This document shows positions 10,681 through 21,308 of a stretch of 36,720 nt of DNA, piece after piece. Below the pieces are notes generated by a model. It was not told where the DNA came from and made no database searches. It worked only from the letters and a program-made list of their open reading frames with translations. The position numbers were made by a program, and so were the translations under genes. Origin of the DNA: Gracilaria vermiculophylla. Taxonomy: Eukaryota; Rhodophyta; Florideophyceae; Gracilariales; Gracilariaceae. The stretch is taken from NCBI GenBank assembly GCA_019155205.2, contig JAHNZQ020000181.1, positions 2,614,534 to 2,651,253 of the forward strand, written 5' to 3'. Within the stretch, counting starts at the first letter, position 1. The number at the start of each line of letters is the position of its first letter.

Positions 10681-12057
10681 ATGTCCATGTGGGGCGGTCG
10701 TTTCGATGCCGCGCCGAACGCACTCGTCGCTAAGATGGGAGAATCTATCTCCTACGATCGCCGTCTCTACAAGCATGACATTATGGGGTCCAAAATCCAT
10801 GCCCAAATGCTCGCCCGACAAGGGATCATCCCTGAATCCGATGCAACCACCATCAGCGAAGGTTTGACCCACATCCAATCCGAGATTGAAGCCGGAAATT
10901 TCAAGTGGTCCGAAGCGTTAGAAGACGTTCATATGAACATTGAAAGTCGTCTCACTGAGCTTATCGGAGCGCCTGGAGCTCGATTACATGCCGGGCGCTC
11001 GCGCAATGATCAGGTAGCCACTGATATTCGCTTGTACTTGCGCGATGAAGTTGATGTTTTGCGTACCTATGTCGTCGATGTACAACGCGCCTTGGTTCGA
11101 GTTGCCAGTCAACATACGGATACCATCCTGCCTGGGTTTACTCATTTACAACACGCACAGCCCATTGTGCTTGCGCACTACCTTCTCGCCTACACTGAAA
11201 TGTTTCAGCGAGATGTAACTAGACTAGATGACTGGAGAAAACGAATGAATTATCTTCCACTCGGTTCTAGTGCGTTGGCTGGATCTACTTTACCGCTGGA
11301 TAGAAAGTGGGTTGCTGAACAGCTTGGATTTGATGGTCTTTGTGAAAATTCTCTAGACGCAGTTAGCGATCGCGATTTTGCTATAGAACTTGTATCCGTA
11401 TGCAGCATGATAATGATGCACTTGTCAAGAATGAGTGAGGACATCATATTTTGGATGAGCCAAGAAGCTGGCTGGGTCGAACTCGGTGATGAGTTTTGCA
11501 CCGGAAGCTCACTCATGCCACAGAAGAAGAACCCCGATATGTGTGAGTTGACGAGGGGAAAAACCGCCCGAGTGTACGGTGATCTCACCACGTTATTCAC
11601 AATCATGAAAGGCATTCCACTGGCGTACAACCGCGATATGCAAGAAGACAAGGAGCCGGTGTTCGACGCAATTGATACGACCAAACTTGTCCTCTCGGTT
11701 TATGCTCCGATGATAAAGTCAATGAAAGTGAACAAAGAGCGGATGTATGACGCTGCAAGCGACCCAGCTCTTATGGCTACTGATTTGGCGGAATGGCTCG
11801 TCAAGCAAGGCATGCCATTTCGGGACTCCCACCACCGAGTGGGAAAGCTAGTTGGCTATAGCAGGAAGATTGGCGTGCCCTTAGACAAACTTTCTCTTGA
11901 CCAGATGAAAAGCGTTATCCCCGAAGCGAACGAGGAATGTTTGGAACTTTGGAAACCGGAGAAAAGCGTATTGCAGAGAGACATACCGGGGGGAACGGCG
12001 CCTAAGCGGTCCAAAAAGCAACTTGAGACGAAGTGGGCTCATTTACTCGAGGAGTAG
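10681..12057 (+). CDS. ASL: Argininosuccinate lyase
   Basis: This 458-residue enzyme splits argininosuccinate into arginine and fumarate, the last step of arginine synthesis. It has the usual length of the family and starts directly with the conserved MWGGRF block (residues 3-8). Other landmarks are LHAGRSRNDQVATD (102-115), the catalytic-His segment GFTHLQHAQP (152-161), and the fumarase-superfamily signature GSSLMPQKKNP (275-285) that carries the catalytic serine. All expected active-site segments are present. No targeting extension precedes the catalytic core, and the ATG follows a pyrimidine-rich leader, so a cytosolic location is inferred; in land plants the enzyme usually has a plastid leader. 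The gene has no intron. It converges on the ERGIC/thioredoxin gene 298 bp downstream. Confidence 0.97.
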   Translation: MSMWGGRFDAAPNALVAKMGESISYDRRLYKHDIMGSKIHAQMLARQGIIPESDATTISEGLTHIQSEIEAGNFKWSEALEDVHMNIESRLTELIGAPGARLHAGRSRNDQVATDIRLYLRDEVDVLRTYVVDVQRALVRVASQHTDTILPGFTHLQHAQPIVLAHYLLAYTEMFQRDVTRLDDWRKRMNYLPLGSSALAGSTLPLDRKWVAEQLGFDGLCENSLDAVSDRDFAIELVSVCSMIMMHLSRMSEDIIFWMSQEAGWVELGDEFCTGSSLMPQKKNPDMCELTRGKTARVYGDLTTLFTIMKGIPLAYNRDMQEDKEPVFDAIDTTKLVLSVYAPMIKSMKVNKERMYDAASDPALMATDLAEWLVKQGMPFRDSHHRVGKLVGYSRKIGVPLDKLSLDQMKSVIPEANEECLELWKPEKSVLQRDIPGGTAPKRSKKQLETKWAHLLEE

Positions 12058-12273
12058 TCAGGAGTCGAACAGTTTTACAGAAGTCTTCATGTTCTTCTGT
12101 TCTGTGCAAAAGTCTAAAAGTGGTTTCGAATGGTGTCATCCTATTCGCTTTGATAGTATAGCTGTTGCAGGAGGTCAAAACTCCTCTCACTGCACGCCAT
12201 GAGCCAAGGATCAAGATTCATCGAATATGATCGAAGACTTCTAATCAGCAGGCAAAGTCTCGGCCTTGACTCC

Positions 12274-12290
12274 CACTACACGATGTAGTG
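12274..12290. other. Perfect hairpin between convergent 3' ends
   Basis: CACTACA, loop CGA, TGTAGTG: a 7-bp perfect stem with a 3-nt loop, between the ASL stop (12057) and the stop of the opposing gene (12356). It could act at the RNA 3' end or be chance. No other feature is seen in the 298-bp spacer. Confidence 0.4.
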
Positions 12291-12355
12291 CTCATAGTTC
12301 CGTTGAGTTGGTTTACAACATGTTGAGTGGTGGTAGAGTTGGTTCATTGGTTCCT

Positions 12356-13788
12356 TTATGTGAGCTTGCTTGAGGGAGTGAGTGGAACAGACATCTTGCG
12401 TTGCAAGCTGTGAAGGACGCCGTCCATAAGAGAGAATACGGTAAAGGTGCCTCCCACAATGGCGCAAAGAGATGTAATGAACTCATACCATCTTCTTCCT
12501 GCGCGTGAGATGACCACGGCGGTCGGTGAAAGATCGTACGAAAAGCGCGCTTCAGGAACTGTCGCATCTGCTTTGTACTGCTGGTTTGATGTAGTCATCT
12601 GCATTAGATTCGCCAGCAGTTGCGCGTTCGTGATGGTTAGGTAAATAGGTTAAGCAATCGAAGCGTGATGGGAAGTGGGTGTAGAAAATTGGAACGTACC
12701 TGATAGCCAAGGATGTTGCCGCTTGATCGCATGGATCCTGTTTCAAATGTGGTTGAAACGACTTTGATATAATGCTCGTGCGACATGTATCCGTAGAGAT
12801 TGACAAACAACTTGTTATCCAAAGGGTTGAAATTGCGTTTGACATTATCCGGAACCTTCCTGAGTTGCTTTGATGAGAGTGGCGGGCCAAAAGAAAGATG
12901 ATTGATCATGTGTGAGGTATTGGTGCTCTTCTGATCAAAGTTATGAGCATCGCTCTTGGCGATGACATGGAAGTTACCCGGCACTCTGTTCACTTGCAAC
13001 TTGCCGCGCAACAAACAGCCTTCGTGCCATTGGTACTTGAGAGGGTGCTGCTCAGGCGGGGTATCGGATACCTTGACTATGTAATCCGTGAAGGATTTGA
13101 GTGTTCGATCGCCACCGTAGTTGCTCTCCAGAGGGTTCACGCCCTTGAACATCATGAAGGTGGGATAGCCTGCTATCTTGGTTGCCTCGCAGAGTCGCGG
13201 CTGCGCGACACAATCGACCTGAGCGATCTTCACATTGGGCCTGACCGATGGCAAGGTAGAAGCAAGCTTTTGCCAGAGGGGCAGCACCATCTTGCAGAAG
13301 CCACACCAGTTCACATAGTACAGCACAAAAGTGTACTCATTTTCCTTGAGGAAGCGACCGTAGGAAACACCGTCAAGCTCGGTGGCGTGGGCAGGAGCGT
13401 GCGCGACCCGTTCGGTCTCAGGCGGCATGACCTCCTTGTAAGGCTGCATATGAATCTGCCCATGCTCAGCTGACAAGACGGTCTTGTCGACGCGGCCGGT
13501 GACGTCGAGACGGGAGTTGCCGAGGAAGTCCCAGGCTTCGATGGTTGCATAACGACACGGCAGCTCGAAGAAGGACAGACTGAAGTTGATGTCGAGCAAC
13601 TGATCAGAATTGTTGTCGAGTACCAAGCGCGACTTGGTGTCTCCACGAACGTAGTTGACCACTTCGCAGAACAGCACGACGGCGATGACGGCAGCGACGG
13701 ACAAGGACAGAGCTCCGCCGCGGCGCGTGGCGTGCGTGAGGTCACGCGGCACCTTGCGGAAGAGGTCTATTGTCGCGAGCTTGAGCAT
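12356..13788 (-). CDS. ERGIC/thioredoxin/ERV fusion, PDI-like protein (PDIL5-3/5-4 type)
   Basis: The gene has two exons, complement(join(12356..12577,12700..13788)), giving 436 residues. It is an early secretory-pathway membrane protein, like plant PDIL5-3/5-4. Domains in order are: an N-terminal ERGIC segment (MLKLATIDLFRKVP) with a membrane helix at about 27-46; a lumenal region; a thioredoxin domain with active-site CGFC (162-165, in YYVNWCGFCKMVLPLW); and a COPII-coat ERV domain with a second membrane helix near the C-terminus, followed by a short tail. Both active-site cysteines are kept. The 122-bp intron starts GTACGT and ends CAG; splicing joins GYQ to YKADATVPEARFSYDLSP, which restores the family block, whereas reading through gives a short unrelated tail. 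The acceptor lies in CAGCAG, so one extra Gln is possible. The ATG at 13788 is the first Met. The gene is divergent from phosphofructokinase. Confidence 0.9.
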
Positions 13789-14227
13789 GTTGGGAAGCGG
13801 CAGCACAAGCGCGCGACCACGGCGGGGGGGACGGGGGGGGCGGAGGGGGAAGTTGCGGGGGCGGCTCGCAGCACGCAACGCGCAGTCAAAACGGGCAACG
13901 GCCGCTGACGGCTACAGCGGGAGCGGAGGCGCTTGCGTTTGGTGGCGCGGGCAGGGCGCGGCTCGACGCGCGCAAAAAATCAGCGCGCCAACGCCCCCAG
14001 GCACGGAGACGCGGCGCCGACGGCGCAGTCTCAGCTGGCGGCGCGCGCCGGCCGCCCCCCTACCGCCGGCTGTGACGTGTTGCGGGGTCGCCGCCCGCAT
14101 TTGCCGCACGCGGCCGCGCTGCGCTTGCGCTCGGCGATGCTCGGCGGAAAGCGCCGCGTCGCCGCCGCCTTCCCCTCCCCCGCCTCCGCCCCGAAAGGCG
14201 CCCTCTTTCCTCCCTGTACCGCCCGCC
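13789..14227. promoter_or_regulatory. GC-rich divergent promoter region (PDI-like / PFK)
   Basis: Only 439 bp separate the two divergent ATGs. The stretch is very GC-rich and has G-runs at 13826-13853. I see no TATA box, which fits a TATA-less bidirectional promoter (inference). Any transcription start sites and factor sites are unknown. Confidence 0.55.
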
Positions 14228-15947
14228 ATGAGCGCCTTCGGCTGGAGTCGCCCTCTCCGCGTCGACTGCAATAACCAGACATGGCCGCGTGGGCCGCGTT
14301 GCACCGCCGCCACGCCCAACCCCCAAGTGCGAAAGCCCAAGCCCCCCACGCCGCTCGTGGTCAAGGGGGGTGACCTCCCGCCGTACAACATCCACGTCGC
14401 TCCCAAACTTACCGACTACCTCGAGAACGTTCCGTCCTTCAAGTCGCCGCTCCTCCGCACCAGGCGGAACAACACCTTTACAGCACCCGGCGAAATCATT
14501 CTCGGCGATATTGCGCTCAACTCGGAGCAACAGCCTCAGCTGTTGCAAGCCTTCATCCGCGCTGGACCGCGCCGTACCGTACGCTATTCAAACGGTGTTC
14601 GTGCTGCCATTGTCTCCTGCGGTGGCATTTGTCCGGGCATCAACACCGTCATAAAAGAGCTCACGCTCTGTCTCTTGCGATACGGCGCGTCCCGAGTATT
14701 TGGCGTACGAAATGGCTACCGCGGCTTTTACAACAGCCATTGGCAGGAGCTCAATGTTGAGAATGTGCAGGGTCTTAACAAGAGGGGCGGAAGCGTTTTG
14801 GGTTCGAGTCGTGGCGGTTTCGACCTAAAGCGCATAGTCGATGCCATTGAGACGCGTGACGTAGACCAGGTTTTTGTCATCGGAGGCGATGGATCCATCA
14901 TGGGTTGCCATAAAATTTTCGAAGAAGTGGTTAGGAGACGCCTGAAAACCAGCATCGTCAGTATTCCGAAGACCATTGATAACGACATTGCCATCATCGA
15001 CAGATCGTTTGGTACGTCACTCCTGCACTTGTACTTTACTGTGCTGCGAGTAATGCACAAACTAACATATTCGTCAAATGTACATGTTTCCCGTCGTCGG
15101 TGTGAAATAGGTTTCGAAACTGCGGTCGATGAAGCGCAGCGCGCAATTGATGCCGCGTACACAGAGGCCACATCTTTCCCTGACTGCATTGCCATCGTCA
15201 AACTAAGTAAGTAGCATCACCATAATGCCTCATTACCGTTGCGATTGTGTCACGCAGACATTCCAGACACATATTAACTCCTCTCAAACGCATGTAGTGG
15301 GGCGGAATTCCGGCTTTATCGCCTGCCACGCAGCCCTTGCCTCAGAGGAAGTAGACTGTTGCCTTATTCCGGAGGAGCCGTTTACACTTCAAGGCCCCAA
15401 TGGTGTGTTGGCCTATGTAGAGCAAAAGCTCAACGAGAAAGGGCACTGTGTCCTTGTGGTGGCCGAAGGAGCCGGAAATTTGAAAGACAAGGGTGTCGAT
15501 GTTGGCCTTCACTTGTTGGATGAGACGCAGACATATTTCAAAGCGAGAAAGCGTGAGATCAACACAAAATATCTTGACCCGTACGTATCCGCCAGACACT
15601 GCTCATCCGGACGCTAACACGAGGAGGACAACTAACGTTATGGAATTGTTTTGTCATGTGAGCATAGAACTTACCAGATTCGAGCCATTCCCACTACCAC
15701 CCACGACAACATACTATGCATCTTGCTAGCTCATGCTGCTGTTCATGGTGCTTATGCTGGGTTCACGGGCTTTTCGTCAGGCATCATCAATAGCCGAAAT
15801 GTGCTGATCCCGCTGCACATGTTGGCTGGTATCCAGAAGACAGTCGATCCGGAGAAGAGCGACTGGCAAAGGCTTCGGATGTCCACTGGGCAACCAGAGT
15901 GGGGCGTGTGCGAAGAGGAACAAACTTTGAACGGAGGTGGTGTGTAA
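14228..15947 (+). CDS. PFK: ATP-dependent 6-phosphofructokinase, plant type
   Basis: The gene has four exons, join(14228..15011,15111..15206,15298..15580,15668..15947), giving 480 residues. The enzyme phosphorylates fructose 6-phosphate in glycolysis. Landmarks are CGGICPGINTVI (131-142), GGDGS (219-223) and PKTIDND (247-253). Gly in GGDG with Lys in PKT is the combination of plant ATP-dependent PFKs; PPi-dependent forms usually have GGDD. The introns are 99, 91 and 86 bp (GTACGT..TAG, GTAAGT..TAG, GTACGT..TAG). Removing them restores the family sequences SFGFETAVDEAQ, VKLMGRNSGFIA and KYLDPTYQIRAIP. The start was set at the ATG in CCGCCATGA just before the first family similarity; upstream frame is Pro/Arg-rich and overlaps the promoter. 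No clear transit peptide is seen, so a cytosolic location is the simpler reading. Confidence 0.93.
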
Positions 15948-18311
15948 GGCGCACGGACGGGCATGGGCGTACACCTTTTTACCCGCAATGGATTTCTTCA
16001 TGAAGGCAGTTGCCAATTTTGTTGTTTGGAAGAATGCGATCGATGACGGACATCAGTGGCCGGTCTTCCTCTTCTGTTTCCTTGATGTACAACCTGATTT
16101 CATTGAAATGTACTTGAATTAATGTGAGGGTGATCACGCATTTCATTCTGTAGTTTTTCTTTTTCTTTCTGTATACTGTTGCAATTGATTGAGCCAAACA
16201 CTTTAGTATCATGTTTATCGATATGAATCAAGGGCCAAACGAAGTATGTGCCAAAGCCAAACGTATTTAGTCATGAAGGGCGGCTCTGTGGCGTGGACTG
16301 TCCGGGACTCGATTCGCAAATCCCGCCGGGCTTTGCAAAGCGTTTCCCAAGCTGTATTTGAGGTCGCGAATGTGAAGGACACGGTGTGCTGAGGCTGTTG
16401 ATCTGCAGTCATCCAGATTGTTTTGCATGCAGTAAACCATGCAACTGATGATACTGTGCCAGCTGATGCAAAACGGCTTCATCCAAGTTAGATTTGTAAA
16501 TTAAAGATACACGATTGTTGCCTTCGGAAGTCATCAAACTCCAAAAGTTCGTACGGCCGTATCGGCTCTGCAGATATACTGTTTAGTATCTGGCACAAAT
16601 GATACGCTGCAATTCATCACTCGATAAGAAAATTTCGTCAATCCAAACTGCCAACTGGCGTACACTGAACCGCGCCCAGGAAGTAGTCCGGGAGGATAGA
16701 GGTTCCCCGCATTCTTCTCTGTGGCTTCTTTTCGGTGTGTGTTGGAATTATGCAGCGTACTCGTTTCGCGCTGGCGCAGTGTGCGAGATTTGGTAACCCA
16801 TACAGCACATAAAAGCGAACGCACGAATGCTTTTCTGGCTTGTGTTGTCTCCATCGATGACATCATAGACCATTGCCCCCCGACTACAATTGTCTGTTTC
16901 TACAGCGACTGCGACAAGAACAAGACGACGATGTGCACCACATACATGCTCTGCTCTCGCCGTCCATGGACTAGCGTTCCGTTTGTATCCAGCACGGTTC
17001 CGTACACGTCGTGAATTTGCATCTTCACATTTGATCAAGATCATGTGACGACGGAAGGTCAAGGGCGTGTCTGCATGCGATGCGGAGGAAAAGAAGGGCA
17101 CGTTTCACGTTGTACACGGTAGTCAATCAATGTGAAAGACGAATGATGAGAGCATGAAGGCGGGGGTGACCCACCTAAAGGTTTCACAAGATAGGTTTCG
17201 GCAGTTTTTCGCAGCTTCAAGAGACTGTGAGACATTGCCCTTCAGCGGCATCGTACTGGACGAACGCTGGGGTTCAATCCTCGCAATGCGGAGAACAACA
17301 CCTTCGCCACCTTGACAAAACGGCTGTTGACCATTCAACAGCCTAGTAAGGTAGTCTAGGGATTACGGACGAAACAAAAACAAAAAAAAAGCGTTGTTAA
17401 GGCGATGGCTCCCCGCAGTTTCGTTTCTATCATACGCGTGAGCAATGGAGATGAAAGGTACCTCATCTCTCCGCTAGCGTTCCGCGAACCACAACGTTCA
17501 GCGCTTGGACTCGGAACGCGACGCCTATGCATTTCACCGCCGGTGCATGACTTTCCTTGTGAGCATAATGACGCATCAATGTCCTGGCTTCATTCATGTC
17601 CTTTGAAACAAGAAATACGCCCCCCGCCGTAACCGCGGTTTAAGAATGCAGTAGGCAATGAGCCGCGCGGACTGCGGGGTGCAAGGGTAGCCTATAACCG
17701 CTAGCGCCTTGAGTAGCCAACAGACTCGCAAAGAAAAGTTGCACTGCCCTTCATGTTGTAATCAGAGAGATGCCCTTGGTGCATTGTAAGGTTAGATCGT
17801 GTCTTGGGGACCATGCACCGAGTACCAACGGAACAGGGTACGTCACTGATTGCACTTCAGCATTGCTGGCTCGTGTACGCGCTCGGTCAGAATGCAGCGA
17901 TTCCGTTTTAACGCCTTTTCAGCGCCCCTTCTCTCTCGGCGGTTCCACCAGCCCCGGCAGAAAGCACTGCAGACGTTGTCTTCCAACGCGGCGTGCACGC
18001 ACTCACACTGCTGTTTGTGGTTGCACCATTGGCCATCGCCGACGGCAGCGTGGAAGCGCACGCCCATGCGCACCAAAGTGCCAATAACCACCGACAAAAC
18101 AAAAAATATGCACGCGCTCCCGCCACCGGCCGGTTCCATAATTGTGGCGACAAGTTGCTGTGACGCCCAACTGACGCGGCGCCTGGTCCAAAGCGAGAAG
18201 CGGCGCACGGCGTCGTTAAAGCAGCCACGGTGCATCTCGCGGCTGCGGAGAAGCGCGAGTGGTACAAAACGTGGCGGCCCGTTTCTTTCGTTGCCCACAT
18301 CAACAGCTTGC
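15948..18311. other. Long gene-poor gap
   Basis: In 2.4 kb no gene is recognised on either strand. Short overlapping frames occur throughout. A 34-codon frame at about 17014-17118 (+) ends in a zinc-knuckle-like CMRCGGKEGHVSRC (see findings). There is an A-rich tract at about 17371-17392 and a perfect palindrome AACCGCGGTT at 17631-17640. Old retroelement debris would explain the zinc-knuckle-like piece, but this is a guess. Confidence 0.5.
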
Positions 18312-18318
18312 ATATAAA
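18312..18318 (+). promoter_or_regulatory. TATA box of the GH16 gene
   Basis: The string CATATAAAGC sits about 80 bp before the signal-peptide ATG at 18397, a good distance for a short 5' leader. This supports 18397 as the true start of the spliced gene. Confidence 0.55.
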
Positions 18319-18396
18319 GCATGCACGAGTTGTATCGCTCCTCGTCGCGGTTCTGAACTCGTCACTTCTCGTCTATTCTCAGTTTGGGTTTGCAAT

Positions 18397-19603
18397 ATGG
18401 TTTGTCTTCATCGCTCGCTACCGAGCACAGCGTTGTCGTGGTGGTTGCGGGTACTGTTTCTCGTGCTTGCAACGTCTTCGATTGCTGCCTCAGCGTCCAT
18501 ACTGCGACAAGAACGTAAGTGCGCATTTACACAATGTTTTCTACCTCAGCTTTCAATGACGAGTATTCGAGGAGAGAATGACGGGCAAAGGCTGAACAAC
18601 TAACGTCATGTTCCTCCCGTCGCAATCTTCAATCCGTCAACGTACCCACCACGCAGCACCAGCCACCTACTCAATGTCCGGCTCTGCCACTTACTCTTCA
18701 ATTGTACGATACATTCAACAGGCTCGAAGTACACTCTACGCACGCGCTCTTTTCACCCTGATTCGCAACAAGAATGGCGGCCAGAGCAAGAACGCAAAAA
18801 AAAACAACCAAAAGAACAAGAACAAAAAGGTCAACAAGAAGCCGCAGGCGTTGCAGAGGCAACAGGGCACGTGTTCTGCTACAAATCAGTGCTCGTTTGT
18901 GGACAGCTTCACGCAGTTGCACACATGGCGTTGGCATGCTTCAGATGCATACGCCAACGGAGTTCCGTTTGATTGCTGGTGGTCCGCTTCAGCAACCGCA
19001 ATCGACCGCAAAAACAGGCAGTTGAAACTGACGCTTTCACAACAACACAATTTCGGAAAGCGGTATAAAAGTGGCCAGCTCATGTCCAATAACTGGCACG
19101 GGTACGGATGCTACGAAGTTCGGATGCGACCAGTAGCGCAATCAGGGGTGGTCACCACGTTCTTTTCGTATACGGGGCCATGGGACGCAGCACCCGGGAA
19201 GAGCAAAGCACACAACGAGGTTGACATTGAGTTTGTGTGGAAAAAAGGGTCTGGGAAGCTCAGTTTGCAAGCCAACTATTTCACAAATGGGCAGGGAGGG
19301 AATGAGCACACGATTCCGATCGACTTCAATCCAGCGGCTTCAATGAACAACTACGCGTTCAAATGGACCAGCAACGCTCTCATGTGGTTTGTGAACGGAG
19401 AGCTCAAGTACAAGACTTCGAAGAACATACCAAAAGCAAATCAAGCACCCCATAAGATCATGATGAGCACGTGGCCTGTGAGCTGGGAGGCGGCTGAATG
19501 GGCCGGCCACTTCACATACCAAGGTCATCGCACTGCAGCCTACGAGGCGGTGAGGTTCACAAAGGGTGAAAATTGTAAGATTAAGAACTGGTTCCCGGCG
19601 TGA
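18397..19603 (+). CDS. Secreted GH16 beta-glucanase, lichenase-like
   Basis: The proposed two-exon gene is join(18397..18514,18657..19603), 354 residues. Exon 1 encodes a signal peptide (WWLRVLFLVLATSSIAASA, ending near residue 33) and ends at a consensus GTAAGT donor. Exon 2 gives a Lys/Asn-rich linker (about residues 75-103) and then a GH16 domain to the end. The active-site motif is NEVDIEF with Glu227, Asp229 and Glu231 all kept. The block GYGCYEVRMRPVAQSGVVTTFFSYTGPWD and the terminal KIMMSTW segment resemble bacterial 1,3-1,4-beta-glucanases (lichenases) more than carrageenases. A role in remodelling or digesting mixed-linkage or 1,3-glucans is inferred. The acceptor is uncertain: CAG at 18656 or CAG at 18662, six bases apart and both in frame. 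An unspliced reading from an ATG at 18608 would lack the signal peptide. Confidence 0.82.
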
Positions 19604-20144
19604 GTGCAACGGGTGTGTTAGTCGCGTTGCGGCACAGCTTGGCGCAGCTTGGCCATATCTAGTGGCCTTCGTGGAGACTCACTATCGTTTCATTTCTCCG
19701 CGGAGCTCCTTCTCTCTCCGGAAGCTTAGGAGACCGAAATTGTACATGTGACAAAATTCCGCCTCGGGCCTGACTTGCGCATTCGTTTTTCCTTATCACA
19801 TGCAAGATGAGAATCGGAGAAACTATTCACATCCGTGTATTGCTACGCCCTTCTCACCCTTGAGGCCGTTGTAAAGAGATTGCAGCTGGACTGTATACAT
19901 CACGTGTTTGGTGCTAATTGGCCACGCCCCACAGTAAGGCCCATTTTTTTTTCTACGCGCGCCCACGTCCTCGACGCCGCCAAATATCTCATATACATAC
20001 TCCAGTCGCCGAGCAACACGCTGCCGGCCTACTATGTGCTCCTCCTCCGCCGTCATTCCCCCTTGATCTCGTCTGCGTCCGTCCATCTCCATCGTCTCCC
20101 CGTCAGCCCTGGCCACGCTGTTTGCCGCCTTCGCGCCGCCCATC

Positions 20145-21308
20145 ATGGGCTCCACACTGTCGCGCATTCTCCCCACCTTCCGTTTGTGCACCCCTTGTGC
20201 CACCGCTTGTCCCTCTGGGCCGTTACCATGTCAGCGCCGCGAAGCATTCTCCGCGCCTACACACGACACCCTCTCCACCGTAGAGGCCGCCGAGTCGCTT
20301 TTGCTTCGCTTTCTTACCCGCGTGGAGTACACCAAACGGCGGGTGGCGCTCCCATCGGGCCAGACGCTGAATATGCTGTCTGCAGGTGATGTCTCCAAGC
20401 CGCCACTTGTCCTGTTGCATGGCTGGGGCGCAGGTCTGGCCTTCTTCGGACGCAATATTGCCGGCCTAGCTCCGCACTACCGGCTTCACCTGCTGGACTG
20501 GCCTGGCTTCGGCGCCAGTTCACGCCCGCATCATTCCACGGCGCTGTCTGTGGATGACGCTGAAGCCTACTTTCTGGATGCCTTTGAAGCATGGGTTGAT
20601 TTCATGCGAGCGCAGGAGGCTTGTTTTGGCCGCTTTCACATCGTTGCGCATTCCATGGGCGCATATCTGGCAGCGGTGTATGCACTACGATGCCCACACA
20701 ACGTCCTGACCCTCACACTCGCTAGTCCTGTTGGCCTGCCAGCGGCACCGCCGCAGAAAATACCGGCGGGGCCGTTCATGCGTCGTGCTATTTTCTGGAT
20801 TGTGTTCAGATTGTGGGATCTAGGCTTCACGCCCCAGTACCTTATCCGTCACGCTGGCACCGGTCTTGGTCGCAGACTAGCCCATCGCTTTATTGAGCCG
20901 CGTTTCCGCTTTCAGTCAGAGCACACTAAGCATGCTTTCGTTGAGTATTTCTATCAAATTTCAGCTGCCGACGCCGCCGGGGAGCATTCACTGTCTACTA
21001 TTTTGGAAAGCGGCGCTTATGCACGCAAACCACTCGCGGAACGTATGGTAAATCTGCAGATCCCCACGTCGTTTTTATACGGTGATAGGGACTGGATGAG
21101 TTCTCAGTACGCAGAGAAGGTTTGCGAACAAATGAAAGCCCCGGCTTCAGTGCACATTGTTAAAGGAGCTGGTCACCACTTATACTACGATAACGCAAAA
21201 GCCTTCACCGAGCTAATATTGGAGAGCTGTAGTCGGGGACGAGAAATCTCGGGATCATCATCATGTTCCGCAGACGTCAGGCAACCGATTTCCGTGGCAT
21301 GCAATTGA
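20145..21308 (+). CDS. CGI-58/ABHD5-like alpha/beta hydrolase or lysophosphatidate acyltransferase
   Basis: This intronless 387-residue protein belongs to the ABHD4/ABHD5 (plant CGI-58) branch of the alpha/beta-hydrolase fold. Motifs seen are the oxyanion loop LLHGWGAG (90-97), DWPGFGASSRP (118-128), the nucleophile elbow VAHSMGAY with Ser170, an acid residue in LYGDRDWM (probably Asp316), and the C-terminal AGHHLYYD with His344. That last segment also fits the HX4D motif linked to acyltransferase activity in this family. As in plant CGI-58 the serine is present; mammalian ABHD5 lacks it, so hydrolase activity is possible. A role in lipid turnover or lipid droplets is inferred from the family. 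The first 45 residues are Cys/Ser/Pro-rich and could be a targeting leader. The start is the first ATG in the frame. Confidence 0.88.
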   Translation: MGSTLSRILPTFRLCTPCATACPSGPLPCQRREAFSAPTHDTLSTVEAAESLLLRFLTRVEYTKRRVALPSGQTLNMLSAGDVSKPPLVLLHGWGAGLAFFGRNIAGLAPHYRLHLLDWPGFGASSRPHHSTALSVDDAEAYFLDAFEAWVDFMRAQEACFGRFHIVAHSMGAYLAAVYALRCPHNVLTLTLASPVGLPAAPPQKIPAGPFMRRAIFWIVFRLWDLGFTPQYLIRHAGTGLGRRLAHRFIEPRFRFQSEHTKHAFVEYFYQISAADAAGEHSLSTILESGAYARKPLAERMVNLQIPTSFLYGDRDWMSSQYAEKVCEQMKAPASVHIVKGAGHHLYYDNAKAFTELILESCSRGREISGSSSCSADVRQPISVACN

